Positions 22,113 through 34,300 of a DNA stretch of 64,000 bases are shown one piece after another. A program made the translations under genes and the position numbers. Source of the DNA: Siderastrea radians (Eukaryota; Cnidaria; Anthozoa; Scleractinia; Rhizangiidae); contig CAXHKT010000084.1 in the NCBI GenBank assembly GCA_964017195.1, forward strand, positions 1-64,000, in the 5' to 3' direction. The notes under the pieces were generated by a model, which was not told the DNA's origin, did not search any database, and worked only from the letters and a program-made list of their open reading frames with translations. Numbering within the stretch: position 1 is the first letter of the stretch; every line of letters starts with the position of its first letter.

Positions 22113-22438
22113 GTCTCCGATTTTGTCGATAAGGTGGGAATTTCAGTTTTGAGAGGGGTGGGGTGGGTCCCTCAAAAAAGTGCTGGTTTTGGTGCAACGG
22201 CCCCAGCACAAAAGCACCCCAGATCCCGTTGCGGCACCAAAAAACATTCCATTTGGCACTATTTTTATCGAATTTGGCGATACTAAAAAGTGCTGCACTT
22301 TTTCAGGGCTTGAATTAGCCCCCAAAAGCAGAAAAAAGCTAATTGGCGCTCTCAGCTCCATGCACAAAGGTCCCAAATGAATTCAATCCCTCTGGGACCA
22401 TCCGAAAAAAATTCCTTTTGTGCAAAAGCACAAAGAAG
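22113..22438 (+). repeat. Diverged core U15 (L2)
   Basis: gtctccg and aaatgaattc are present. The private change cagctccatgcac lies near 22.36 kb. Confidence 0.92.
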
Positions 22439-24194
22439 GCGCGATATGTGCGATCCTTAGGGAAAAACTCCATTTTTGCCTTCCCAGAGGCTAAAAAAGG
22501 TGTTGTTGACTGCGCAAGGCTGCGCAAGGCTGCGCACTGGCCTAATAATAACGCAAATCCCTCGGGGCTATCAGAAAAAAAAGTTTATTGTGTAGAAAAG
22601 CGCGATATGTGCGATCCTTAGGGAAAAAACCCCATTTTTGGCCTTCCCAGAGGCTAAAAAAGGTGTTGTTGACTGCGCAAGGCTGCGCAAGGCTGCGCAA
22701 GGCTGCGCACTGGCCTAATAATAACGCAAATCCCTCGGGGCTATCAGAAAAAAAAGTTTATTTTGTAGAAAAGCGCGATATGTGCGATCCTTAGGGAAAA
22801 AACCCCCATTTTTGGCCTTCCCAGAGGCTAAAAAAGGTGTTGTTGACTGAGCAAGGCTGCGCAAGGCTGCGCACTGGACTAATAATAACGCAAATCCCTC
22901 GGGGCTATGAGAAAAAAAAGTTTATTGTGTAGAAAAGCGCGATATGTGCGATCCTTAGGGAAAAAACCCCATTTTTGGCCTTCCCAGGGGCTAAAAAAGG
23001 TGTTGTTGACTGCGCAAGGCTGCGCAAGGCTGCGCACTGGCCTAATAATAATGCAAATCCCTCGGGGCTATCAGAAAAAAAAGTTTATTGTGTAGAAAAG
23101 CGCGATATGTGCGATCCTTAGGGAAAAAACCCCATTTTTGGCCTTCCCAGAGGCTAAAAAAGGTGTTGTTGACTGCGCAAGGCTGCGCAAGGCTGCGCAC
23201 TGGCCTAATAATAACGCAAATCCCTCGGGGCTATCAGAAAAAAAAGTTTATTGTGTAGAAAAGCGCGATATGTGCGATCCTTAGGGAAAAAACCCCATTT
23301 TTGGCCTTCCCAGAGGCTAAAACAGGTGTTGTTGACTCAGCAAGGCTGCGCAAGGCTGCGCACTGGCCTAATAATAACGCAAATCCCTCGGGGCTATCAG
23401 AAAAAAAAGTTTATTGTGTAGAAAAGCGCGATATGTGCGATCCTTAGGGAAAAAACTCCAATTTTGGCCTTCCCAGAGGCTAAAAAAGGTGTTGTTGACT
23501 GAGCAAGGCTGCGCAAGGCTGCGCACTGGCCTAATAATAACGCAAATCCCTCGGGGCTATCAGAAAAAAAAGTTTATTGTGTAGAAAAGCGCGATATGTG
23601 CGATCCTTAGGGAAAAAACCCCATTTTTGGCCTTCCCAGAGGCTAAAAAAGGTGTTGTTGACTGAGCAAGGCTGCGCACTGGCCTAATAATAACGCAAAT
23701 CCCTCGGGGCTATCAGAAAAAAAAGTTTATTGTGTAGAAAAGCGCGATATGTGCGATCCTTAGGGAAAAAACCCCATTTTTGGCCTTCCCAGAGGCTAAA
23801 AAAGGTGTTGTTGACTGAGCAAGGCTGCGCAAGGCTGCGCACTGGCCTAATAATAACGCAAATCCCTCGGGGCTATCAGAAAAAAAAAGTTTATTGTGTA
23901 GAAAAGCGCGATATGTGCGATCCTTAGGGAAAAAACCCCATTTTTGGCCTTCCCAGAGGCTAAAAAAGGTGTTGTTGACTGAGCAAGGCTGCGCAAGGCT
24001 GCGCACTGGCCTAATAATAACGCAAATCCCTCGGGGCTATCAGAAAAAAAAGTTTATTGTGTAGAAAAGCGCGATATGTGCGATCCTTAGGGAAAAAACC
24101 CCATTTTTGGCCTTCCCAGAGGCTAAAAAAGGTGTTGTTGACTGCGCAAGGCTGCGCAAGGGGCTATCAGAAAAAAAAGTTTATTGTGTAGAAA
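22439..24194 (+). repeat. Canonical block K15, 11 monomers, last one truncated
   Basis: Counterpart of K10, one monomer shorter: the fourth-from-last plain monomer region has lost 163 bp. ccatttttgccttccc near 22.47 kb has lost a G. It shares ttttgtag, actggact with ctatgag, cccaggggct, aaaacaggtg with gactcagc, and the 36-bp deletion joint. Confidence 0.92.
24069..24194 (+). repeat. Truncated monomer, second copy of the 36-bp deletion
   Basis: Same gcgcaagg/ggctatcag joint and same 126-bp length as at 15193-15318. The deletion therefore predates the 8.9-kb duplication. Confidence 0.92.
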
Positions 24195-24520
24195 GTCTGC
24201 GATTTTGTCGATAAGGTGGGAATTTCAGTTTTGAGAGGGGTGGGGTGGGTCCCTCAAAAAAGTGCTGGTTTTGGTGCAACGGCCCCAGCACAAAAGCACC
24301 CCAGATCCCGTTGCGGCATCAAAAAACATTCCATTTGGCACTATTTTTATCGAATTTGGCGATACTAAAAAGTGCTGCACTTTTTCAGGTCTTGAATTAG
24401 CCCCCAAAAGCAGAAAAAAGCTAATTGGCGCTCTCAGCTGCATGCACAAAGGTCCCAAATGCATTCAATCCCTCTGGGACCATCCGAAAAAAATTCCTTT
24501 TGTGCAAAAGCACAAAGAAG
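24195..24520 (+). repeat. Diverged core U16 (L5, subtype with gcatcaaaa)
   Basis: Shares gcatcaaaaaac and caggtcttg with U11, at an offset of 8,876 bp. Confidence 0.92.
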
Positions 24521-25121
24521 GCCCGATATGTGCGATCCTTAGGGAAAAAACTCCATTTTTGGCCTTCCCAGAGGCTAAAAAAGGTGTTGTTGACTGCGCA
24601 AGGCTGCGCACTGGCCTAATAATAATGCAAATCCCTCGGGGCTATCAGAAAAAAAAGTTTATTGTGTAGAAAAGCGCGATATGTGCGATCCTTAGGGAAA
24701 AAACCCCATTTTTGGCCTTCCCAGAGGCTAGAAAAGGTGTTGTTGAGTGCGCAAGGCTGCGCACTGGCCTAATAATAACGCAAATCCCTCGGAGCTATCA
24801 GAAAAAAAAGTTTATTGTGTAGAAAAGCGCGATATGTGCGATCCTTAGGGAAAAAACCCCATATTTGGCCTTCCCAGAGGCTAAAAAAGGTGTTGTTGAC
24901 TGAGCAAGGCTGCGCAAGGCTGCGCACTGGCCTAATAAAAACGCAAATCCCTCGGGGCTATCAGAAAAAAAAGTTTATTGTGTAGAAAAGCGCGATATGT
25001 GCGATCCTTAGGGAAAAAACCCCATTTTTGGCCTTCCCAGAGGCTAAAAAAGGTGTTGTTGACTGCGCAAGGCTGCGCAAGGCTGCGGACTGGCCTAATA
25101 ATAACGCAAATCCCTCGGGGC

Positions 25122-25137
25122 TATCAGAAAAGCGCGA
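25122..25137 (+). repeat. 21-bp deletion joint, second copy
   Basis: tatcagaaaagcgcgat is what a deletion between the A8 tract and the aaaa before gcgcgat would leave. It matches the joint at 16246. Confidence 0.9.
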
Positions 25138-25294
25138 TATGTGCGATCCTTAGGGAAAAAACCCCATTTTTGGCCTTCCCAGAGGCTAAAAAAGGTGTTG
25201 TTGACTGAGCAAGGCTGCGCAAGGCTGCGCACTGGCCTAATAATAACGCAAATCCCTCGGGGCTATCAGAAAAAAAAGTTTATTGTGTAGAAAA

Positions 25295-27882
25295 GCGCGA
25301 TATGTGCGATCCTTAGGGAAAAAAACCCATTTTTGGCCTTCCCAGAGGCTAAAAAAGGTGTTGTTGACTGCGCAAGGCTGCGCACTGACCTAATAATAAC
25401 GCAAATCCCTCGGGGCTATCAGAAAAAAAAGTTTATTGTGTAGAAAAGCGCGATATGTGCGATCCTTAGGGAAAAAACCCCATTTTTGGCCTTCCCAGAG
25501 GCTAAAAAAGGTGTTGTTGACTGCGCAAGGCTGCGCAAGGCTGCGGACTGGCCTAATAATAACGCAAATCCCTCGGGGCTATCAGAAAAAAAAGTTTATT
25601 GTGTAGAAAAGCGCGATATGTGCGATCATTAGGGAAAAAACCCCATTTTTGGCCTTCCCAGAGGCTAAAAAAGGTGTTGTTGACTGAGCAAGACTGCGCA
25701 AGGCTGCGCACTGGCCTAATAATAACGCAAATCCCTCGGGGCTATCAGAAAAAAAAGTTTATTGTGTAGAAAAGCGCGATATGTGCGATCCTTAGGGAAA
25801 AAACCCCTCTTTTGGCCTTCCCAGAGGCTAAAAAAGGTGTTGTTGACTGAGCAAGGCTGCGCAAGGCTGCGCACTGGCCTAATAATAACGCAAATCCCTC
25901 GGGGCTATCAGAAAAAAAAGTTTATTGTGTAGAAAAGCGCGATATGTGCGATCCTTAGGGAAAAAACCCCATTTTTGGCCTTCCCAGGGGCTAAAAAAGG
26001 TGTTGTTGACTGCACAAGGCTGCGCAAGGCTGCGCACTGGCCTAATAATAATGCAAATCCCTCGGGGCTATCAGAAAAAAAAGTTTATTGTGTAGAAAAG
26101 CGCGATATGTGCGATCCTTAGGGAAAAAACCCCATTTTTGGCCTTCCTAGAGGCTAAAAAAGGTGTTGTTGACTGCGCAAGGCTGCGCAAGGCTGCGCAC
26201 TGGCCTAATAATAACGCAAATCCCTCGGGGCTAGCAGAAAAAAAAGTTTATTGTGTAGAAAAGCGCGATATGTGCGATCCTTAGGGAAAAAACCCCATTT
26301 TTGGCCTTCCCAGAGGCTAAAAAAGGTGTTGTTGACTGAGCAAGGCTGCGCAAGGCTGCGCACTGGCCTAATAATAACGCAAATCCCTCGGGGCTATCAG
26401 AAAAAAAAGTTTATTGTGTAGAAAAGCGCGATATGTGCGATCCTTAGGGAAAAAACCCCATTTTTGGCCTTCCCAGAGGCTAAAAAAGGTGTTGTTGACT
26501 GAGCAAGGCTGCGCAAGGCTGCGCACTGGCCTAATAATAACGCAAATCCCTCGGGGCTATCAGAAAAAAAAGTTTATTGTGTAGAAAAGCGCGATATGTG
26601 CGATCCTTAGGGAAAAAAACCCATTTTTGGCCTTCCCAGAGGCTAAAAAAGGTGTTGTTGACTGCGCAAGGCTGCGCACTGACCTAATAATAACGCAAAT
26701 CCCTCGGGGCTATCAGAAAAAAAAGTTTATTGTGTAGAAAAGCGCGATATGTGCGATCCTTAGGGAAAAAACCCCATTTTTGGCCTTCCCAGAGGCTAAA
26801 AAAGGTGTTGTTGACTGCGCAAGGCTGCGCAAGGCTGCGGACTGGCCTAATAATAACGCAAATCCCTCGGGGCTATCAGAAAAAAAAGTTTATTGTGTAG
26901 AAAAGCGCGATATGTGCGATCCTTAGGGAAAAAACCCCATTTTTGGCCTTCCCAGAGGCTAAAAAAGGTGTTGTTGACTGAGCAAGGCTGCGCAAGGCTG
27001 CGCACTGGCCTAATAATAACGCAAATCCCTCGGGGCTATCAGAAAAAAAAGTTTATTGTGTAGAAAAGCGCGATATGTGCGATCCTTAGGGAAAAAACCC
27101 CTCTTTTGGCCTTCCCAGAGGCTAAAAAAGGTGTTGTTGACTGAGCAAGGCTGCGCAAGGCTGCGCACTGGCCTAATAATAACGCAAATCCCTCGGGGCT
27201 ATCAGAAAAAAAAGTTTATTGTGTAGAAAAGCGCGATATGTGCGATCCTTAGGGAAAAAACCCCATTTTTGGCCTTCCCAGGGGCTAAAAAAGGTGTTGT
27301 TGACTGCACAAGGCTGCGCAAGGCTGCGCACTGGCCTAATAATAATGCAAATCCCTCGGGGCTATCAGAAAAAAAAGTTTATTGTGTAGAAAAGCGCGAT
27401 ATGTGCGATCCTTAGGGAAAAAACCCCATTTTTGGCCTTCCTAGAGGCTAAAAAAGGTGTTGTTGACTGCGCAAGGCTGCGCAAGGCTGCGCACTGGCCT
27501 AATAATAACGCAAATCCCTCGGGGCTAGCAGAAAAAAAAGTTTATTGTGTAGAAAAGCGCGATATGTGCGATCCTTAGGGAAAAAACCCCATTTTTGGCC
27601 TTCCCAGAGGCTAAAAAAGGTGTTGTTGACTGAGCAAGGCTGCGCAAGGCTGCGCACTGGCCTAATAATAACGCAAATCCCTCGGGGCTATCAGAAAAAA
27701 AAGTTTATTGTGTAGAAAAGCGCGATATGTGCGATCCTTAAAGAAAAAACCCCATTTTTGGCCTTCCCAGAGGCTAAAAAAGGTGTTGTTGACTGAGCAA
27801 GGCTGCGCAAGGCTGCGCACTGGCCTAATAATAACGCAAATCCCTCGGGGCTATCAGAAAAAAAAGTTTATTGTGTAGAAAA
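25295..27882 (+). repeat. 1,294-bp tandem duplication (8 monomers) within K16
   Basis: gggaaaaaaaccc (ccttag at 25311 and 26605), actgacct, gcggactgg, cccctctttt, cccaggggct with gcacaagg, cctagaggct and ctagcag (26231 and 27525) all repeat at 1,294 bp, which is eight monomers minus one decamer. A third version lies in K11 (16435 to 17355). The second copy lacks the gcaagactgc change. Confidence 0.9.
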
Positions 27883-28696
27883 GCGCGATATGTGCGATCC
27901 TTAGGGAAAAAACCCCCTTTTTGGCCTTCCCAGAGGCTAAAAAAGGTGTTGTTGACTGAGCAAGGCTGCGCAAGGCTGCGCACTGGCCTAATAATAACGC
28001 AAATCCCTCGGGGCTATCAGAAAAAAAAGTTTATTGTGTAGAAAAGCGCGATATGTGCGATCCTTAGGGAAAAAACCCCATTTTTGGCCTTCCCAGAGGC
28101 TAAAAAAGGTGTTGTTGACTGCGCAAGGCTGCACAAGGCTGCGCACTGGCCTAATAATAACGCAAATCCCTCGGGGCTATCAGAAAAAAAAGTTTATTGT
28201 GTAGAAAAGCGCGATATGTGCGATCCTTAGGGAAAAAACCCCATTTTTGGCCTTCCCAGAGGCTAAAAAAGGTGTTGTTGACTGCGCTAGGCTGCGCAAG
28301 GCTGCGCACTGGCCTAATAATAACGCAAATCCCTCGGGGCTATCAGAAAAAAAAGTTTATTGTGTAGAAAAGCGCGATATGTGCGATCCTTAGGGAAAAA
28401 ACCCCATTTTTGGCCTTCCCAGAGGCTAAAAAAGGTGTTGTTGACTGAGCAAGGCTGCGCAAGGCTGCGCACTGGCCTAATAATAACGCAAATCCCTCGG
28501 GGCTATCAGAAAAAAAAGTTTATTGTGTAGAAAAGCGCGATATGTGCGATCCTTAGGGAAAAAACCCCATTTTTGGCCTTCCCAGGGGCTAAAAAAGGTG
28601 TTGTTGACTGCGCAAGGCTGCGCAAGGCTACGCACTGGCCTAATAATAATGCAAATCCCTCGGGGCTATCAGAAAAAAAAGTTTATTGTGTAGAAA

Positions 28697-29019
28697 GTCT
28701 GCGATTTTGTCGATAAGGTGGGAATTTCAGTTTTGAGAGGGGTGGGGTGGGTCCCTCAAAAAAGTGCTGGTTTTGGTGCAACGGCCCCAGCAAAAAACCA
28801 CAGATCCCGTTGCGGCACCAAAACACATTCCATGTGGCACTATTTTTATCGAATTTGGCGATACTAAAAAGTGCTGCACTTTTTCAGGGCTTGAATTAGC
28901 CCCCAAAAGCAGAAAAAAGCTAATTGGCGCTCTCAGCTGCATGAACAAAGGTCCCAAATGCATTCAATCCCTCTGGGACCATCCGAAAAAAATTCCTTTT
29001 TTGCAAAAGCACAAAGAAG
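28697..29019 (+). repeat. Diverged core U17 (L4-like, 3 bp shorter)
   Basis: ccccagcaaaaaaccacag replaces the longer agcacaaaagcacccc segment, destroying one arm of the gtgctgg/ccagcac dyad. The same rearrangement is in U19. catgaacaaagg links it to L4. Private change: ccatgtggcac. Confidence 0.9.
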
Positions 29020-29354
29020 GCGCGATACGTGCGATCCTTAGGGAAAAAACTCCATTTTTGGCCTTCCCAGAGGCTAAAAAAGGTGTTGTTGACTGCGCAA
29101 GGCTGCGCAAGGCTGCGCAAGGCTGCGCACTGGCCTAATAATAATGCAAATCCCTCGGGGCTATCAGAAAAAAAGGTTTATTGTGTAGAAAAGCGCGATA
29201 TGTGCGATCCTTAGGGAAAAAACCCCATTTTTGGCCTTCCCAGAGGCTAAAAAAGGTGTTGTTAACTGCGCAAGGCTGCGCAAGGCTGCTCACTGGCCCA
29301 ATAATAATGCAAACCCCTCGGGGCTATCAGAAAAAAAAGTTTATTGTGTAGAAA
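29020..29354 (+). repeat. Canonical block K17, 2 monomers
   Basis: gatacgtgcg is shared with the start of K18's neighbour K19. The first monomer has three decamers. aaaaaggtttattg, gctcactggcccaa and aaacccctcgg follow. Confidence 0.9.
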
Positions 29355-29680
29355 GTCTGCGATTTTGTCGATAAGGTGGGAATGTCAGTTTTGACAGGGG
29401 TGGGGTGGGTCCCTCAAAAAAGTGCTGGTTTTGGTGCAACGGCCCCAGCACAAAAGCACCCCAGATCCCGTTGCGGCACCAAAAAACATTCCATTTGGCA
29501 CTATTTTTATCGAATTTGGCGATACTAAAAAGTGCTGCACTTTTTCAGGGCTTGAATTAGCCCCCAAAAGCAGAAAAAAGCTAATTGGCGCTCTCAGCTG
29601 CATGCACAAAGGTCCCAAATGCATTCAATCCCTATGGGACCATCCGAAAAAAATTCCTTTTGTGCAAAAGCACAAAGAAG
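29355..29680 (+). repeat. Diverged core U18 (L3)
   Basis: gtcagttttgacagg is an L3 variant (other L3 cores have gttag). Private change: ccctatgggacc. Confidence 0.9.
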
Positions 29681-30982
29681 GCGCGATATGTGCGATCCTT
29701 AGGGAAAAAACTCCATTTTTGGCCTTCCCAGAGGCTAAAAAAGGTGTTGTTGACTGCGCAAGGCTGCGAAAGGCTGCGCACTGGCCTAATAATAATGCAA
29801 ATCCCTCGGGGCTATCAGAAAAAAAAGTTTATTGTGTAGAAAAGCGCGATATGTGCGATCCTTAGGGAAAAAACCCCATTTTTGGCCTTCCCAGAGGCTA
29901 AAAAAGGTGTTGTTGACTGCGCAAGGCTGCACAAGGCTGCGCACTGGCCTAATAATAACGCAAATCCCTCGGGGCTATCAGAAAAAAAAGTTTATTGTGT
30001 AGAAAAGCGCGATATGTGCGATCCTTAGGGAAAAAACCCCATTTTTGGCCTTCCCAGAGGCTAAAAAAGGTGTTGTTGACTGCGCAAGGCTGCGCAAGGC
30101 TGCGCACTGGCCTAATAATAACGCAAATCCCTCGGGGCTATCAGAAAAAAAAGTTTATTGTGTAGAAAAGCGCGATATGTGCGATCCTTAGGGAAAAAAC
30201 CCCATTTTTGGCCTTCCCAGAGGCTAAAAAAGGTGTTGTTGACTGAGCAAGGCTGCGCAAGGCTGCGCACTGGCCTAATAATAACGCAAATCCCTCGGGG
30301 CTATCAGAAAAAAAAGTTTATTGTGTAGAAAAGCGCGATATGTGCGATCCTTAGGGAAAAAACCCCATTTTTGGCCTTCCCAGGGGCTAAAAAAGGTGTT
30401 GTTGACTGCGCAAGGCTGCGCAAGGCTGCGCACTGGCCTAATAATAATGCAAATCCCTCGGGGCTATCAGAAAAAAAAGTTTATTGTGTAGAAAAGCGCG
30501 ATATGTGCGATCCTTAGGGAAAAAACCCCATTTTTGGCCTTCCCAGAGGCTAAAAAAGGTGTTGTTGACTGCGCAAGGCTGCGCAAGGCTGCGCACTGGC
30601 CTAATAATAACGCAAATCCCTCGGGGCTATCAGAAAAAAAGTTTATTGTGTAGAAAAGCGCGATATGTGCGATCCTTAGGGAGAAAACCCCATTTTTGGC
30701 CTTCCCAGAGGCTAAAAAAGGTGTTGTTGACTGAGCAAGGCTGCGCAAGGCTGCGCACTGGCCTAATAATAACGCAAATCCCTCGGGGCTATCAGAAAAA
30801 AAAGTTTATTGTGTAGAAAAGCGCGATATGTGCGATCCTTAGGGAAAAAACCCCATTTTTGGCCTTCCCAGAGGCTAAAAAAGGTGTTGTTAACTGCGCA
30901 AGGCTGCGCAAGGCTGCGCACTGGCCCAATAATAATGCAAATCCCTCGGGGCTATCAGAAAAAAAAGTTTATTGTGTAGAAA
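29681..30982 (+). repeat. Canonical block K18, 8 monomers
   Basis: gctgcgaaaggctgc in the first monomer, as after several other L3 cores. cccaggggct near 30.38 kb, one monomer with seven As, and ttagggagaaaacc near 30.68 kb. The last monomer has gttaactg and ggcccaataataatg. Confidence 0.92.
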
Positions 30983-31305
30983 GTCTGCGATTTTGTCGAT
31001 AAGGTGGGAATTTCAGTTTTGAGAGGGGTGGGGTGGGTCCCTCAAAAAAGTGCTGGTTTTGGTGCAACGGCCCCAGCAAAAAACCACAGATCCCGTTGCG
31101 GCACCAAAACACATTCCATTTGGCACTATTTTTATCGAATTTGGCGATACTAAAAAGTGCTGCACTTTTTCAGGGCTTGAATTAGCCCCCAAAAGCAGAA
31201 AAAAGCTAATTGGCGCTCTCAGCTGCATGAACAAAGGTCCCAAATGCATTCAATCCCTCTGGGACCATCCGAAAAAAATTCCTTTTTTGCAAAAGCACAA
31301 AGAAG
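30983..31305 (+). repeat. Diverged core U19 (L4-like, 3 bp shorter)
   Basis: Same agcaaaaaaccacag rearrangement and catgaacaaagg as U17, 2,286 bp away, but with the normal ccatttggcac. Confidence 0.9.
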
Positions 31306-34300
31306 GCGCGATACGTGCGATCCTTAGGGAAAAAACTCCATTTTTGGCCTTCCCAGAGGCTAAAAAAGGTGTTGTTGACTGCGCAAGGCTGCGCAAGGCT
31401 GCGCACTGGCCTAATAATAATGCAAATCCCTCGGGGCTATCAGAAAAAAAAGTTTATTGTGTAGAAAAGCGCGATATGTGCGATCCTTAGGGAGAAAACC
31501 CCATTTTTGGCCTTCCCAGAGGCTAAAAAAGGTGTTGTTGACTGAGCAAGGCTGCGCAAGGCTGCGCACTGGCCTAATAATAACGCAAATCCCTCGGGGC
31601 TATCAGAAAAAAAAGTTTATTGTGTAGAAAAGCGCGATATGTGCGATCCTTAGGGAAAAAACCCCATTTTTGGCCTTCCCAGAGGCTAAAAAAGGTGTTG
31701 TTGACTGCGCAAGGCTGCGCAAGGCTGCGCACTGGCCTAATAATAACGCAAATCCCTCGGGGCTATCAGAAAAAAAAGTTTATTGTGTAGAAAAGCGCGA
31801 TATGTGCGATCCTTAGGGAAAAAACCCCATTTTTGGCCTTCCCAGAGGCTAAAAAAGGTGTTGTTGACTGAGCAAGGCTGCGCAAGGCTGCGCACTGGCC
31901 TAATAATAACGCAAATCCCTCGGGGCTATCAGAAAAAAAAGTTTATTGTGTAGAAAAGCGCGATATGTGCGATCCTTAGGGAAAAAACCCCATTTTTGGC
32001 TTTCCCAGGGGCTAAAAAAGGTGTTGTTGACTGCGCAAGGCTGCGCAAGGCTGCGCACTGGCCTAATAATAATGCAAATCCCTCGGGGCTATCAGAAAAA
32101 AAAGTTTATTGTGTAGAAAAGCGCGATATGTGCGATCCTTAGGGAAAAAACCCCATTTTTGGCCTTCCCAGAGGCTAAAAAAGGTGTTGTTGACTGCGCA
32201 AGGCTGCGCAAGGCTGCGCACTGGCCTAATAATAACGCAAATCCCTCGGGGCTATCAGAAAAAAAAGTTTATTGTGTAGAAAAGCGCGATATGTGCGATC
32301 CTTAGGGAGAAAACCCCATTTTTGGCCTTCCCAGAGGCTAAAAAAGGTGTTGTTGACTGAGCAAGGCTGCGCAAGGCTGCGCACTGGCCTAATAATAACG
32401 CAAATCCCTCGGGGCTATCAGAAAAAAAAGTTTATTGTGTAGAAAAGCGCGATATGTGCGATCCTTAGGGAAAAAACCCCATTTTTGGCCTTCCCAGAGG
32501 CTAAAAAAGGTGTTGTTAACTGCGCAAGGCTGCGCAAGGCTGCGCACTGGCCTAATAATAACGCAAATCCCTCGGGGCTATCAGAAAAAAAAGTTTATTG
32601 TGTAGAAAAGCGCGATATGTGCGATCCTTAGGGAAAAAACCCCATTTTTGGCCTTCCCAGAGGCTAAAAAAGGTGTTGTTGACTGAGCAAGGCTGCGCAA
32701 GGCTGCGCACTGGCCTAATAATAACGCAAATCCCTCGGGGCTATCAGAAAAAAAAGTTTATTGTGTAGAAAAGCGCGATATGTGCGATCCTTAGGGAAAA
32801 AACCCCATTTTTGGCCTTCCCAGAGGCTAAAAAAGGGGTTGTTGACTGAGCAAGGCTGCGCAAGGCTGCGCACTGGCCTAATAATAACGCAAATCCCTCG
32901 GGGCTATCAGAAAAAAAAGTTTATTGTGTAGAAAAGCGCGATATGTGCGATCCTTAGGGAAAAAACCCCATTTTTGGCCTTCCCAGAGGCTAAAAAAGGT
33001 GTTGTTGACTGAGCAAGGCTGCGCAAGGCTGCGCACTGGCCTAATAATAACGCAAATCCCTCGGGGCTATCAGAAAAAAAAGTTTATTGTGTAGAAAAGC
33101 GCGATATGTGCGATCATTAGGGAAAAAACCCCATTTTTGGCCTTCCCAGAGGCTAAAAAAGGTGTTGTTAACTGCGCAAGGCTGCGCAAGGCTGCGCACT
33201 GGCCCAATAATAATGCAAATCCCTCGGGGCTATCAGAAAAAAAAGGTTATTGTGTAGAAAAGCGCGATATGTGCGATCCTTAGGGAAAAAACCCCATTTT
33301 TGGCCTTCCCAGAGGCTAAAAAAGGTGTTGTTGACTGAGCAAGGCTGCGCAAGGCTGCGCACTGGCCTAATAATAACGCAAATCCCTCGGGGCTATCAGA
33401 AAAAAAAGTTTATTGTGTAGAAAAGCGCGATATGTGCGATCCTTAGGGAAAAAACCCCATTTTTGGCCTTCCCAGAGGCTAAAAAAGGTGTTGTTGACTG
33501 AGCAAGGCTGCGCAAGGCTGCGCACTGGCCTAATAATAACGCAAATCCCTCGGGGCTATCAGAAAAAAAAGTTTATTGTGTAGAAAAGCGCGATATGTGC
33601 GATCCTTAGGGAAAAAACCCCATTTTTGGCCTTCCCAGAGGCTAAAAAAGGTGTTGTTGACTGAGCAAGGCTGCGCAAGGCTGCGCACTGGCCTAATAAT
33701 AACGCAAATCCCTCGGGGCTATCAGAAAAAAAAGTTTATTGTGTAGAAAAGCGCGATATGTGCGATCCTTAGGGAAAAAACTCCATTTTTGGCCTTCCCA
33801 GAGGCTAAAATAGGTGTTGTTGACTGCGCAAGGCTGCGCAAGGCTGCGCACTGGCCTAATAATAACGCAAATCCCTCGGGGCTATCAGAAAAAAAAGTTT
33901 ATTGTGTAGAAAAGCGCGATATGTGCGATCCTTAGGGAAAAAACCCCATTTTTGGCCTTCCCAGAGGCTAAAAAAGGTGTTGTTGACTGAGCAAGGCTGC
34001 GCAAGGCTGCGCAAGGCTGCGCACTGGCCTAATAATAACGCAAATCCCTCGCGACTATCAGAAAAAAAAGTTTATTGTGTAGAAAAGCGCGATATGTGCG
34101 ATCCTTAGGGAAAAAACCCCCATTTTTGGCCTTCCCAGAGGCTAAAAAAGGTGTTGTTGACTGAGCAGGGCTGCGCAAGGCTGCGCACTGGACTAATAAT
34201 AACGCAAATCCCTCGGGGCTATGAGAAAAAAAAGTTTATTGTGTAGAAAAGCGCGATATGTGCGATCCTTAGGGAAAAAACCCCATTTTTGGCCTTCCCA

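Larger units (their letters stand above)
8700..26400 (+). repeat. Tandem duplication of an approx. 8.9-kb super-HOR segment
   Basis: Cores U7-U11 and their blocks match U12-U16. Offsets step through 8,856 (U7/U12), 9,029 (U8/U13, U9/U14), 9,039 (U10/U15) and 8,876 (U11/U16); steps of 173, 10 and 163 are single-monomer or decamer indels. Rare private marks are shared: the 3-bp gatgat insertion, four decamers, the 36-bp and 21-bp deletions, caggtcttg. Outer boundaries are approximate. Confidence 0.88.
24521..28696 (+). repeat. Canonical block K16, about 26 monomers, no core
   Basis: The first 13 monomers mirror K11. A 1,294-bp stretch is then repeated in tandem. The tail has ccttaaagaaaaaa near 27.74 kb, cccccttttt, gcgctaggctgc near 28.29 kb, and cccaggggct with ggctacgcac just before U17. 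With K19 it is one of the two longest core-free runs. Confidence 0.9.
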
